Positions 35,820 to 44,387 of a stretch of 64,000 nt of DNA are shown here, piece by piece. Position numbers and translations under genes: made by a program. How positions within the stretch are numbered: the stretch's first letter is position 1; each line of letters opens with the position of its first letter. This stretch comes from JANNSX01 sp963741525 (GTDB taxonomy: Bacteria; Pseudomonadota; Alphaproteobacteria; Rhizobiales; Hyphomicrobiaceae): contig CAVUIW010000028.1 of the NCBI GenBank assembly GCA_963741525.1, positions 496,001 through 560,000 of the forward strand, read 5' to 3'. The notes under the pieces were generated by a model. The model was given only the letters and a program-made list of their open reading frames with translations. It ran no database searches and had not been told where the DNA came from.

Positions 35820-36896
35820 CTATGCCCGCTTCTTCCGCTTCGGTACAAGCCGCCGGATATCCGAGGCGAGCCGATCCACCGTCTCTGGCAGCGTATCGAA
35901 GGCGCACATCAGACGGCAGCCGCCCGCGCCGATGAAGGTGTAGACGCGCCAGCCCTCGGCGCGGAGCGCCGCCTGCGTCTCCTCCGGGATTTCGGCGAAA
36001 ACCGCGTTGGCCTCGACCGGGAACATGATGTGGACACCGGGCACGTCCCCGATCGCGCTCACCAGCCGTTGCGCCATCGCATTCGCGTGTCGCGCGTTCT
36101 CGAGCCAGACATCGTTCTCGATGAGGCCGAGCCAGGGCGCGGAGACGAAGCGCATCTTGGAGGCGAGCTGGCCGGCCTGCTTCACGCGCCAGGCGAAATC
36201 CTCGGCCAGCTCTTTCTTGAAGAAAATCACCGCCTCGCCGACCGGCAGACCGTTCTTGGTACCACCGAACGTCAGCACATCGACACCGGCGCGCCAGGTG
36301 ATCTCGGCCGGTGAGACGCCGAGGCTGGCGACCGCATTGGCGAAGCGCGCGCCATCCATGTGGATGTTGAGGCCATGCCGCTTAGCGATGGCCGCGATCG
36401 CACGGAGCTCCGCGACGGTGTAGACGGTGCCGCACTCAGTCGCCTGGGTGATCGAGAGCGCCTTGGGTTTGGGGAAATGGATGTCGGTGCGCTTGCGCGC
36501 CATCCGGTCGATCGCGTCGGGTGTGAGCTTGCCGCCGTCGCCCTCCACCGTCAGGAGCTTGGAGCCGTTCGAGAAGAACTCAGGTCCCCCGCACTCGTCC
36601 GCCTCGACATGGGCGAGCGCATGACAGATGACCGAGTGATAGGACTGGCAGAGCGAGGCGAGCGCGAGCGAGTTGGCCGCCGTGCCGTTGAAGACGAAGA
36701 ACACCTCGCAATCCGTCTCGAAGAGACGCCGCATGCGGTCGCAGACCTCGGCGGTCCAGCGATCATCGCCGTAGGAGGGCTCGTGGCCGGAGGCGTCCGC
36801 CGCGACGAGGGCGGCCAACGCGGCGGGTGCGATGCCGGCGCAGTTGTCCGAAGCGAACTGCTGGGCGGTGGCGGGGCGGGGGCGCTTGGTTGACAT
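35820..36896 (-). CDS. ltaE: Low-specificity L-threonine aldolase
   Basis: This fold-type I PLP enzyme has 358 residues: FASDNCAGIAPAALAAL, SYGDDRWTAEVCDRMRRLFETDCEVFFVFNGTAANSLAL, HVEADECGGPEFFSNGSKLL and HGLNIHMDGARFANAVASLG, with the PLP lysine in VLTFGGTKNGLPVGEAV. It cleaves L-threonine (and allo-threonine) to glycine and acetaldehyde. It converges with the CFA-like gene, leaving 18 bases between stops and no visible terminator. The microcompartment locus 18 kb away may use aminoacetone-related compounds that also derive from threonine; this is a loose thematic link only. Confidence 0.94.
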   Translation of the reverse strand: MSTKRPRPATAQQFASDNCAGIAPAALAALVAADASGHEPSYGDDRWTAEVCDRMRRLFETDCEVFFVFNGTAANSLALASLCQSYHSVICHALAHVEADECGGPEFFSNGSKLLTVEGDGGKLTPDAIDRMARKRTDIHFPKPKALSITQATECGTVYTVAELRAIAAIAKRHGLNIHMDGARFANAVASLGVSPAEITWRAGVDVLTFGGTKNGLPVGEAVIFFKKELAEDFAWRVKQAGQLASKMRFVSAPWLGLIENDVWLENARHANAMAQRLVSAIGDVPGVHIMFPVEANAVFAEIPEETQAALRAEGWRVYTFIGAGGCRLMCAFDTLPETVDRLASDIRRLVPKRKKRA

Positions 36897-36932
36897 GGGT
36901 CTCTGTGAGCTGATCGGGGTCGAGCGGCAGGA

Positions 36933-37011
36933 CTAGTGTGGCGTCGCGCCTTAGTTGACCAGTACTGCGGCGAGGTTCGTGTCAACTAAGGCGCGTTGAA
37001 CGCCACACTAA
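36933..37011. repeat. CTAGTG-family hairpin C (79 nt)
   Basis: CTAGTGTGGCGT at the left is answered by ACGCCACACTAA at the right. The inner stem is CGCGCCTTAGTTGAC with GTCAACTAAGGCGCG, offset by a four-base bulge (TTGA), around a loop of about 22 bases. It is one of two such elements in tandem upstream of the transporter-TusA fusion. Confidence 0.8.
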
Positions 37012-37024
37012 GCCAACGATATTT

Positions 37025-37099
37025 CTAGTGGCCCTTATGTCGCGCCTAAATCGAAAGCGCTCGCGGCCATGATGCGATTTAGGCGCGACGGGCCACTAG
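37025..37099. repeat. CTAGTG-family hairpin D (75 nt)
   Basis: CTAGTGGCCC at the left pairs with GGGCCACTAG at the right; GTCGCGCCTAAATCG pairs with CGATTTAGGCGCGAC. A four-base bulge (TTAT) sits between the two stems. It starts 13 bases after hairpin C. A smaller palindrome, CTAGAGCG with CGCTCTAG, abuts it at 37096-37123. Confidence 0.8.
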
Positions 37100-37135
37100 A
37101 GCGAGTTCAGGAACCCGCTCTAGATTCTCTGCTTT

Positions 37136-37182
37136 GAGCACGTTCTACGGCGAACCGGTGTCCACTTCGCCTGAACGTGCTC
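37136..37182. repeat. Rhizobial-type palindrome GAGCACGTTC ... GAACGTGCTC
   Basis: Perfect ten-base outer arms flank GAACCGGTGTCCACTTCGC, the core found in many Rhizobiales intergenic repeats. Related to the element at 25429-25474. It lies 60 bases before the transporter-TusA gene. Confidence 0.75.
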
Positions 37183-37242
37183 TATCACAAAGGCGCAAGT
37201 CTGTGCCAGACAGGTCGACAGACAGGGTGAGCGGAGGCGAGA

Positions 37243-38412
37243 ATGACGGGCCCGGCAGTCTCACGCCATGATCAGGCGGCGGCCGGCTTCAGCGCGACCA
37301 TTCGGACCACGTTCTGGATGTCGGGCGCGCTGTGCTGCTTCATCGTGATGGCGCTCGCCGGCCGCGAGGCGACGAAGTCGGTTGCGACCATCGAGATCAT
37401 GATGTTCCGCGCCTTCATCGCGACGGCCGTGGTGCTCGCGATCCTCGCCGTCAAGGGCGAGGGATTCGGTGTGCTGAAGACCAAGCGCTTGCTCACGCAT
37501 CTCGGCCGCAACGCCTTTCAGTTCGGCGGGCAGATGGGCTGGTTCTATGCGCTCACACTGCTCCCGCTGGCGCAGGTCTTCGCCTACGAATTCACGGCGC
37601 CGATCTGGGTGGCGGTGCTCGCCCCGCTGGTGCTCGGCGAGCGGATGACAATGGCCCGCGTCATCGCCGCGGCACTCGGATTCATCGGTGTTCTGATCGT
37701 GGCGCGGCCGGGCTATCTGGACTTCAACCTCGGCGCGGGGGTGATGCTGCTGGGCGCCATCGGCTTCGCGGGCTCGATGATCGGCACCAAGATGCTGGCG
37801 CCGACCGAAAAGCCGATCACCATCGTTTTCTACATGGGGGCGCTGCAGATCCCGGTGACGCTCGTGCTCGCCTGGCCCTACCTCGAGGTCGAGCAGCCGA
37901 TCGTCTACGCCTATCTGACGGGTATCACTCTCGCCGGCATGGGCGCGCATTATTGCCTCGCCCGCTCATTCAAGTTGTCGGACGCGGTGATGGTGGCGCC
38001 GCTCGATTTCCTGCGGTTGCCGCTCATCGCCATCGCCGCGGCGTTTCTTTACGCCGAGCCGCTCGATCCGCTGGTGCTGCTCGGGGGTGCGGTAATCCTT
38101 GCCGGCAATCTATGGAGCCTGATGGCCGAGCACCGGAAGCTGAAGGGGATCGCAGCAGCGAGCGTCGCAGCGCCTGTCGTTGGCCATCTCGACCTCGTGC
38201 TCGACACCTCGGGTCTGCACTGCCCGCTGCCGATCCTCAAGGCCAACAAGGCCTATCGCGATCTGGCCGTCGGCCATGTGATGGAGGTGATCTCCACCGA
38301 TCCCTTGGCCGTCGACGACTTCAAGGATTTCTGCGTGGCCCACAAGGCGACGCTCGTGCATTTCGAGCAGAACGGCAGCACCTTTCGCTTCCTGTTGCGG
38401 CGGGATGCCTAG
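37243..38412 (+). CDS. DMT/EamA-family transporter fused to a C-terminal TusA sulfur-carrier domain
   Basis: Residues 20 to about 300 form a ten-helix EamA-type drug/metabolite transporter (WMSGALCCFIVMALAGREATKSV, FYALTLLPLAQVFAYEFTAPIWVAVLAPLVLGERM, GAHYCLARSFKLSDAVMVAPLDFLRLPLIA). After a short linker follows a complete TusA fold: LDLVLDTSGLHCPLPILKANKAYRDLAVGHVMEVISTDPLAVDDFKDFC ... FRFLLRRD, with the conserved Cys in HCPLP. TusA-type domains carry persulfide sulfur or assist redox reactions in the cytoplasm. No stop or frame change separates the two parts. The fusion suggests export or import of a sulfur compound coupled to a cytoplasmic persulfide carrier. The start ATG 37243 is preceded by GGAGGCGAGA. 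Confidence 0.92.
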   Translation: MTGPAVSRHDQAAAGFSATIRTTFWMSGALCCFIVMALAGREATKSVATIEIMMFRAFIATAVVLAILAVKGEGFGVLKTKRLLTHLGRNAFQFGGQMGWFYALTLLPLAQVFAYEFTAPIWVAVLAPLVLGERMTMARVIAAALGFIGVLIVARPGYLDFNLGAGVMLLGAIGFAGSMIGTKMLAPTEKPITIVFYMGALQIPVTLVLAWPYLEVEQPIVYAYLTGITLAGMGAHYCLARSFKLSDAVMVAPLDFLRLPLIAIAAAFLYAEPLDPLVLLGGAVILAGNLWSLMAEHRKLKGIAAASVAAPVVGHLDLVLDTSGLHCPLPILKANKAYRDLAVGHVMEVISTDPLAVDDFKDFCVAHKATLVHFEQNGSTFRFLLRRDA

Positions 38413-38580
38413 CGGTCGGTTGCTCTCAGTCGTTGTCATGCTTAACGCTCGCCATGCAGCGCCGGGAGGGCTGCGATGCGTCAGGGTCCGCCGGTCCGGC
38501 TCGGCGCAGGGGCCCGGCCGATTGCATTCGCCGTCCGTCCGGGCCACCCTTTGGGCCGATCCCGCCCTCCGGAGCCTCCC

Positions 38581-40000
38581 ATGTCCGACGAAAACCTTTG
38601 CTACCTGACGGGCACCCAGGCGCTTGCCAAGTTCCGCTCGCGCAAGCTCTCGCCCGTCGAGCTGCTCGATGCCCTGATCGACCGGGCCGAACGCGTCGAA
38701 CCCAAGGTCAACGCGTTCGGCGATCGCTATTTCGACGAGGCACGGAAGGCCGCGAAGAAAGCGGAGTCCCGCTACATGGGCAAGGGCGCCGATCCGCGGC
38801 CGCTCGAAGGGGTTGCGGTCGGTCTCAAGGATGTCGCGCGGCTCGCGGGGAAAAGGACGACGCAGGGCTCGCTCACGCTCAAAAACAATGTCGAGAAAGT
38901 CTCCGACCCGATGGTCGAGCGGCTGCTCGATGCCGGCGCCATCTTCCACGCAAGGACGAATGTGCCGGAGTTCTGCCTGTCGGGCACCTGCTACACGCGC
39001 ATGTATGGCGTGACCCGCAACCCGCACAATCTCGACTACGGGCCGGGCGGCTCCTCGGGTGGGTCGGGGGCCTCGCTCGCCGCCGGCACATCGACGCTGG
39101 CGACCGGCACCGACATCGGCGGCTCGATACGCATTCCCGCCGCCGTCTGTGGTCTCTACGGCTACAAGCCGCCGCACGGCCGCAATCCCGAAGCTTTTCC
39201 GGCCAATCTCGATCCCTTCAACCACTGCGGCCCGCTGGCGCGCTCGGTGGCTGATGTGGCGCTGTTCCAGAACATCGTCTCGGGCGCTCATCCGCGCGAC
39301 ATGGACTCGCTGCGCGATCGCGTGAAGGTCTCGGCGGCAGTGAAGAGCTTGAAGGGCCTCAAGATCGCCTACTCCTTCGACCTCGGCTACATGCAGGTCG
39401 ACACTGAAGTGAAGAAGAACATGCAGGCTCTGATCGACGGCCTGAAGAAACAGGGCGCGAAGGCCGAGGAGGTCGATCTCGGCTGGACCTCGGATATCGA
39501 GAAGCTTGGTGGAGCCTGGTGGAACAGCCTGCATTTCGGCCGGGTCACGATTTGGCAGGCCGGCAAAGAATCCTAGTTTGCTTTGCGACTACACGCTGAA
39601 GTTTGCCGAGATCGCGAGGCTGACGACGCTGGACGATACCTGCCGGGCGCTCGAGATGGTCAACCGCATGTATCAGACCTTCGGCCCGATGATGGAGAAG
39701 TTCGACGTTTTCCTCTGCCCGACAGCCATGATTCCGGCGATCAAGGCCGAGCAGGATCCTTACGATCAGAACTTCAAAGTCAACGGCGTCAGGGTCGATG
39801 CCGAGTACGGCTGGCTGACCTCGCACCACTTCAACATGCTCAACAAATGCCCGGCGATGACCGTGCCGTCGGGCCTCGCCAAGACCGGCATCCCGACCTC
39901 CGTGCAGATCGTCGGCCGCACCTATGACGATCAAACCGTGTTCAAGGTGGCTGCGGCGGCCGAGAGGGTCTGGAGCTTCACACGGCCGAAGGGGCTATAG
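38581..40000 (+). CDS. Amidase signature family enzyme, frameshifted near 39567
   Basis: The amidase core is intact: Lys in GVAVGLKDVARLAGKRTTQGS, the Gly/Ser-rich region GPGGSSGGSGASLAAGTS and the nucleophile in GTDIGGSIRIPAAVCGLYGYKPPHGR. The frame ends early at WQAGKES-stop, while the expected continuation NPSLLCDYTLKFAEIARL ... FLCPTAMIPAIKAEQD ... CPAMTVPSGLAKTGIPTSVQIVGRTYDDQTVF runs in the next frame; one extra base at about 39565-39570 explains this. The total is about 473 residues. It hydrolyses an amide to acid and ammonia. The ATG 38581 is chosen from the family start. It heads a four-gene run with two aminotransferases and a ureohydrolase. Confidence 0.92.
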
Positions 40001-40045
40001 TCAGAGGCGAGATGCAGCGGGGCCGCGGCCAATCGGGAGGTGACA

Positions 40046-41440
40046 ATGAACGTCCATGCTTTGAAGATGCCGCCCGTACCGGCGATTGGTGGTGGCGAGG
40101 AAATTTTCCGCGCGCGCTCGAGCCCGGTGCCGCTGCCGCTCATCGTCCGCGCCGAAGGCATCTATCAGTGGGACGAGGACGGCAACCGCTACATCGACCT
40201 CTCCTCGGGTCCGATCGTCTCCAACATCGGCCACGGCAATGCGCGCGTCGCCGACGCCATGGCGCACCAGGCGCGGACGATGGACTTCGCATACTCGCGC
40301 GTCGCCCGCCAGCAGCCCAATATCGATCTCGCCGACAGAATAGCCCGCCTCGCCGGGCCCGGATTCGAACGCGTGTTCCTCTCCTCCGGCGGCAGCGAGG
40401 CGAACGAGATCGCCATCAAGTTCTTGCGATCCTACGATCTCGCCTTCGGCACTGGCACGCGCACCAAGGTCATCACGCTGATGCCGTCCTATCACGGCGG
40501 CACCATGTTCGCGCTCGCCATGTCGGGTGACGACGATCTGGTGCCCTATCTGGAAGGCTTCCAGCCACTACAGGAGCGCGTGCCGGCGCCGCTGACCTAC
40601 CGGTTGGCGGCAAACCATACAGTCGAGACTTATGCACGCCATTGCGCCGATGCGCTCGATCAGAAGATCAAGGCGCTCGGACCCGAGAATGTGCTCGCCT
40701 TCGTGATGGAGCCGGTCGGCGGCGTCGCGACCGGCTGCAATGTCGCGCATCCCGACTACTACCGGCGCGTGCGTGAGATCTGTACACGGCATGGCATTGC
40801 ACTGGTGTTCGACGAGATCCTCTGCGGCACCGGGCGCACCGGAAAATTCCTCGCGGCGCACAACTGGCCGGACGCGTTGCCCGATGTGGTCGTCATGGCG
40901 AAGGGACTGGGCTCCGGTTATGCGCCGCTCGGTGCCACGCTGTTTCCCGCCAAATGGGCCGACCGGCTCGCCGAGACCGTCGGCTTCGGATTCTCGCACA
41001 CCTATTGCGCCAACCCGATCAGCTGCGCCACGGGCATTGCCGTGCTGGAGGAATATGAGCGGCAGAACGTCATCGCCAACACGCTCGAGCAGGGCGCTTA
41101 TCTCCGAAAAGGTCTCGAGGTTCTTAAGTCACAGACCTCGGTCATCGGTGACATCCGGGGTCTCGGGCTCTGCATGGCGGTCGAGCTGGTGACCGACAAG
41201 GAGACGAAGGCGGTCTTCCCGCTCGATTTCGCGGCGACCGACTACATGCGCATCGCCGGTCTGAAACACGGCCTCATCATCTACGCGCGGCGGACGGCCA
41301 AGGGCCGCAACGGCGAGTGGATCATCGTCTCCCCGCCCATGAACATCACGCGCAAGGAATGCGATGAATGCCTGACGGCGCTTCGCGCGACTTTCGCCGA
41401 GTTCGAAAAGGACGTCCGCGCACGCGGACTGATTGCATAG
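40046..41440 (+). CDS. Class III aminotransferase
   Basis: The 464 residues contain GIYQWDEDGNRYIDLSSGPIVSNIGHGN, VFLSSGGSEANEIAIKFLRSY, MPSYHGGT, VMEPVGGVATGC, LVFDEILCGTGRTG, and the PLP lysine in VVVMAKGLGSGYAPLGA. The family includes omega-amino acid:pyruvate, beta-alanine and 4-aminobutyrate transaminases. ATG 40046 sits seven bases after GGGAGG; a GTG two codons earlier overlaps that site and is unlikely. Together with the amidase before it and the ureohydrolase after it, the enzyme probably transaminates an omega-amino acid freed from an amide or guanidino compound. Confidence 0.94.
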   Translation: MNVHALKMPPVPAIGGGEEIFRARSSPVPLPLIVRAEGIYQWDEDGNRYIDLSSGPIVSNIGHGNARVADAMAHQARTMDFAYSRVARQQPNIDLADRIARLAGPGFERVFLSSGGSEANEIAIKFLRSYDLAFGTGTRTKVITLMPSYHGGTMFALAMSGDDDLVPYLEGFQPLQERVPAPLTYRLAANHTVETYARHCADALDQKIKALGPENVLAFVMEPVGGVATGCNVAHPDYYRRVREICTRHGIALVFDEILCGTGRTGKFLAAHNWPDALPDVVVMAKGLGSGYAPLGATLFPAKWADRLAETVGFGFSHTYCANPISCATGIAVLEEYERQNVIANTLEQGAYLRKGLEVLKSQTSVIGDIRGLGLCMAVELVTDKETKAVFPLDFAATDYMRIAGLKHGLIIYARRTAKGRNGEWIIVSPPMNITRKECDECLTALRATFAEFEKDVRARGLIA

Positions 41441-41458
41441 GAAAGCCAGCTAGAGACC

Positions 41459-42433
41459 ATGCCGAAAGATCCCCGCTTCCAGCCCGTCGATGCCTCGGTG
41501 ACACCGCGCTTCTCGGGTGTCGCCACCTTCATGCGCACGCAGCGTCACGACATCAGCCCCGATCTCGATATCGCCCTCGTCGGCGTGCCGTTCGACTTGG
41601 GCGTCAATTTCCGGGCGGGCGCTCGGCATGCGCCGGCGGCCGTGCGTGAGGCCTCGCGCCTCATTCGCGCCGTCCATCCGGTGAGCGGCATCGCACCCTA
41701 CGAGATCTGCAACGTCGCCGATGTCGGCGATGCGCCGGTGAATCCCATCGACTTCGACCGCTCGCTCAAGATGATCGAGGGCTTCTTCTGGAAGATCCAT
41801 GCGGTAGGGGCGGCGCCCATCGCGATCGGCGGCGATCACACGGTGCCGCTGCCGATCCTCAGGGCCATCGCCAAGGACAAGCCTGTCGGCATCGTCCAGA
41901 TCGATAGCCATGCCGATACGCTCGATACGCTGGCGGACACCAAGATCAACCACGCGACGACCTTCCGCCGCGGTGTCGAGGAGGGGCTGATCGATCCCAA
42001 GCGCGTCGTCCAGATCGGGCTGCGGGGCAGCCGGTTCTCGGCGAACGACATCAAATGGGGCCAGGACCAGGGGTTCACCTGCATCACCTTCGACCAGTAC
42101 GAGGAAATGGGCCGCAAGGCGGTCATCGAGACGATCGACCGCGTTGTCGGCAAAGGGCCGACCTACATCACCATCGACATCGATGGCCTCGATCCGGCCT
42201 GGGCGATGGGCACCGGCGTGCCGGAAATCGGCGGGCTCACTCCGCGCGATTGCCAAGTGATCCTGCGCTCGCTGCAGGGCAAGCACTTGGTCGGTGGCGA
42301 CATCTGCGAGGTGGCGCCGTGCTTTGATCCCTCCGGCATCACCTCGGTGACGGCGGCCAACCTGATGTGGGAAATGCTCTGCGTCGTTGCCGACAGTCAT
42401 GCCAAGCGAAAGACGAAGAAGCGCAGCAAGTAG
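41459..42433 (+). CDS. Ureohydrolase (agmatinase/guanidinobutyrase/arginase family)
   Basis: The 324 residues bear the binuclear manganese motifs: GGDHTVPLP, VQIDSHADTLD (the D-x-H-x-D ligand set, with Ser where Ala is usual), and TIDIDGLDPAWAMGTGVPEIGG. It would split a guanidino group into urea and an amine; agmatine, guanidinobutyrate, guanidinopropionate or guanidine itself are possible substrates. It lies 18 bases after an aminotransferase gene and 19 bases before a second one, all on one strand. A pathway from a guanidino-acid via omega-amino acid to a semialdehyde fits the neighbours. No urease or urea transporter genes are in view. Confidence 0.93.
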   Translation: MPKDPRFQPVDASVTPRFSGVATFMRTQRHDISPDLDIALVGVPFDLGVNFRAGARHAPAAVREASRLIRAVHPVSGIAPYEICNVADVGDAPVNPIDFDRSLKMIEGFFWKIHAVGAAPIAIGGDHTVPLPILRAIAKDKPVGIVQIDSHADTLDTLADTKINHATTFRRGVEEGLIDPKRVVQIGLRGSRFSANDIKWGQDQGFTCITFDQYEEMGRKAVIETIDRVVGKGPTYITIDIDGLDPAWAMGTGVPEIGGLTPRDCQVILRSLQGKHLVGGDICEVAPCFDPSGITSVTAANLMWEMLCVVADSHAKRKTKKRSK

Positions 42434-42452
42434 CTTAGAGAGGGAGCCCCCC

Positions 42453-43790
42453 ATGGCCCAGCCGAAACTGAAGCCCAATGCCGATCTCGCCAGCGCCGCC
42501 GCAGAGGCCGAGGCGCGCTACGTCGCGGGCAACCCGAAGAGCAAGGCGCGCGCGCTCAAAGCAGCCGAGAGCATGCCGGGCGGCAATACGCGCACCGTGC
42601 TGCACTACGGCCCTTTCCCGCTGACGCTTGTCTCCGGTGAAGGTTGCACCGTCACCGACGCGGACGGGCACACCTACACGGACTTCCTCGGCGAATACAC
42701 CGCCGGCCTCTACGGCCATTCGCATCCGAAGCTGAAAGCGGCCATCAAGAAGGCGCTCGACGGCGGCATCACGCTCGGCGGTCCCAACCAATACGAGGCG
42801 GAGCTGGCAGAGCTCATCTGCCAGCGATTTCCTTCGATCGATCTCATCCGCTTCTGCAACTCAGGTACGGAAGCCAACCTGTTCGCGATCTCGACGGCCC
42901 GCATGCACACCGGCCGCGACAAGATAATGGTGTTCAACGGCGCCTATCACGGCGGCGTCTTCTACTTCGGCAAAGTGAAGCCACCGATCAACGCGCCCTT
43001 CAACTGGGTCATTTCCACCTACAATGACGAGGCCGGCACGCTGGCCCTCATCGAGAAGCATGCCAAGGACCTCGCGGCCGTCGTCATCGAGCCGATCATG
43101 GGCGGCGGCGGTGGGATTTCCGCCGAGCCGTCCTTCCTGAAGGCGCTGCGCGCGGCGACGAAGAAGCATGGCGCTTTGCTCATCTTCGACGAAGTCATGA
43201 GTTCGCGTCTCTCCGACGGCGGCCTGCAGAAGAAGCACGGCGTGACGCCGGACATGACGGCCTTCGGCAAGTATCTGGGCGGCGGCATGACGTTTGGCGC
43301 CTTCGGCGGGCGGAAGGACATCATGGCCCGCTACGATCCCTATCGCGCGGACGCCGTCTCGCACGCCGGCACCTTCAACAACAACGTGCTGACCATGGCG
43401 GCCGGAGTCGTCGGTCTGAAGGAGATCTATACGCCCGAGGTGGCGATCGAGCTCAACAAGCGCGGCGACGATCTCAGGGCGCGGATCAATGCGATTGCGG
43501 CGAAGAAGGGCCTGCCCTTCCAGATCGCGGGTCAAGGTTCGATCATGGCCGTGCATTTCCAGTCGGGCCCGATCAAGAAGCCCGAGGACTGGTGGCCGAA
43601 GGACGACGCGGCCACCAAGCGCTACGACAACCTCTCCAAGCTCTTCCATCTCGACATGCTGGAGGCGGGCCAGTACGTCGCGCGCCGCGGCTTCATCTCG
43701 CTATCGCTACCGCTCGAGGACGCGCACTACGAGGCGTTCGTCGAGGCGGTCGAGGAGTTTCTGTCCTCGCGCGGATCGATCATGACCTGA
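42453..43790 (+). CDS. Class III aminotransferase of the glutamate-1-semialdehyde aminomutase (HemL-like) subgroup
   Basis: The 445 residues contain SMPGGNTRTVLHYGPFPLTLVSGEGCTVTDADGHTYTDFLGEYTAGLYGH, RFCNSGTEANLFAISTARM, FNGAYHGG, LLIFDEVMSSRL, and the PLP lysine in MTAFGKYLGGGMTFGAFGG. The NTR region and the GEYTAGLYGHSHP stretch resemble HemL but differ from true housekeeping HemL. Its place in an amidase/ureohydrolase gene set argues for a catabolic transaminase or aminomutase, not heme synthesis. ATG 42453 follows GAGGGAG. Confidence 0.92.
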   Translation: MAQPKLKPNADLASAAAEAEARYVAGNPKSKARALKAAESMPGGNTRTVLHYGPFPLTLVSGEGCTVTDADGHTYTDFLGEYTAGLYGHSHPKLKAAIKKALDGGITLGGPNQYEAELAELICQRFPSIDLIRFCNSGTEANLFAISTARMHTGRDKIMVFNGAYHGGVFYFGKVKPPINAPFNWVISTYNDEAGTLALIEKHAKDLAAVVIEPIMGGGGGISAEPSFLKALRAATKKHGALLIFDEVMSSRLSDGGLQKKHGVTPDMTAFGKYLGGGMTFGAFGGRKDIMARYDPYRADAVSHAGTFNNNVLTMAAGVVGLKEIYTPEVAIELNKRGDDLRARINAIAAKKGLPFQIAGQGSIMAVHFQSGPIKKPEDWWPKDDAATKRYDNLSKLFHLDMLEAGQYVARRGFISLSLPLEDAHYEAFVEAVEEFLSSRGSIMT

Positions 43791-43862
43791 CGATCTTCCT
43801 GCGCGGCGGCTGAGCATTCGCATATGTCGAAGTCGTTGAAGCCGCGGGGTCGCCGCGTGGAT

Positions 43863-44158
43863 TCCTCCCCCTCTTTATGGGGGAGGACAGTTCGCCTTGG
43901 GGTTAGCGTCAGCTAACCCCTTAGGCGAACATAGGTGGGGGTGCCCGTGCCGGAACACTGGAGGCAGTGATCGTTCGGTCGCTTCTCGGCACACGCTTCT
44001 GCGCTTCCAGGCAATACGGCCTCGGTGGTGGCGTGTCCCGACATCAGCGATGCCGAGCACGGGGCACGAACACCCCCACCTAGGCGCGCCTAAGGACTTA
44101 GCTGCTACGCATCTAAGTCCAAGGCGCGCGGTCCTCCCCCATAGAAAGGGGGAGGAAA
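43863..44158. repeat. Inverted pair of ~81-87 nt structured repeat units
   Basis: The left unit (43863-43943) and the reverse complement of the right unit (44071-44157) share the same plan: a TCCTCCCCC/GGGGGAGGA hairpin, a CGCCTTGG-TTAG/CTAA-CCTTAGGCG hairpin, then TAGGTGGGGGTG. The second stem differs in sequence between units (GGGGTTAGC against GGACTTAG) but is matched by complementary changes on the other side. About 127 bases of spacer without coding sense lie between. It resembles a MITE or a paired REP element and occupies most of the gap between the aminotransferase and the ABC-transporter operon. The short element at 9281 shares hairpin and tail. Confidence 0.75.
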
Positions 44159-44387
44159 GGAACCGGCTACTCCTCGTCTCGGGTTGAAATCTCACATGCG
44201 ATGGCCTTGCGCGCGGCGGCGAGACAGTCGTGGCGCGAGCCACTGAACCCCCATACCCCGCCCGTCTAAAGCCTATTTTGAAAATGTATTTCCTCTGGCG
44301 GCCTCGCTCGCCGGATAAGCCTTGCCGAACCCTGTGAAGGGTCGACGGGAGGCCCTAACAGGGCACTTATCAACAAGGGAGGACGAC

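Noticed and set aside
42453..43790. Housekeeping HemL (glutamate-1-semialdehyde aminomutase)
   Set aside because: Sequence is HemL-like, but alphaproteobacteria usually make 5-aminolevulinate by HemA (ALA synthase), and the gene lies in a catabolic run with an amidase and a ureohydrolase.
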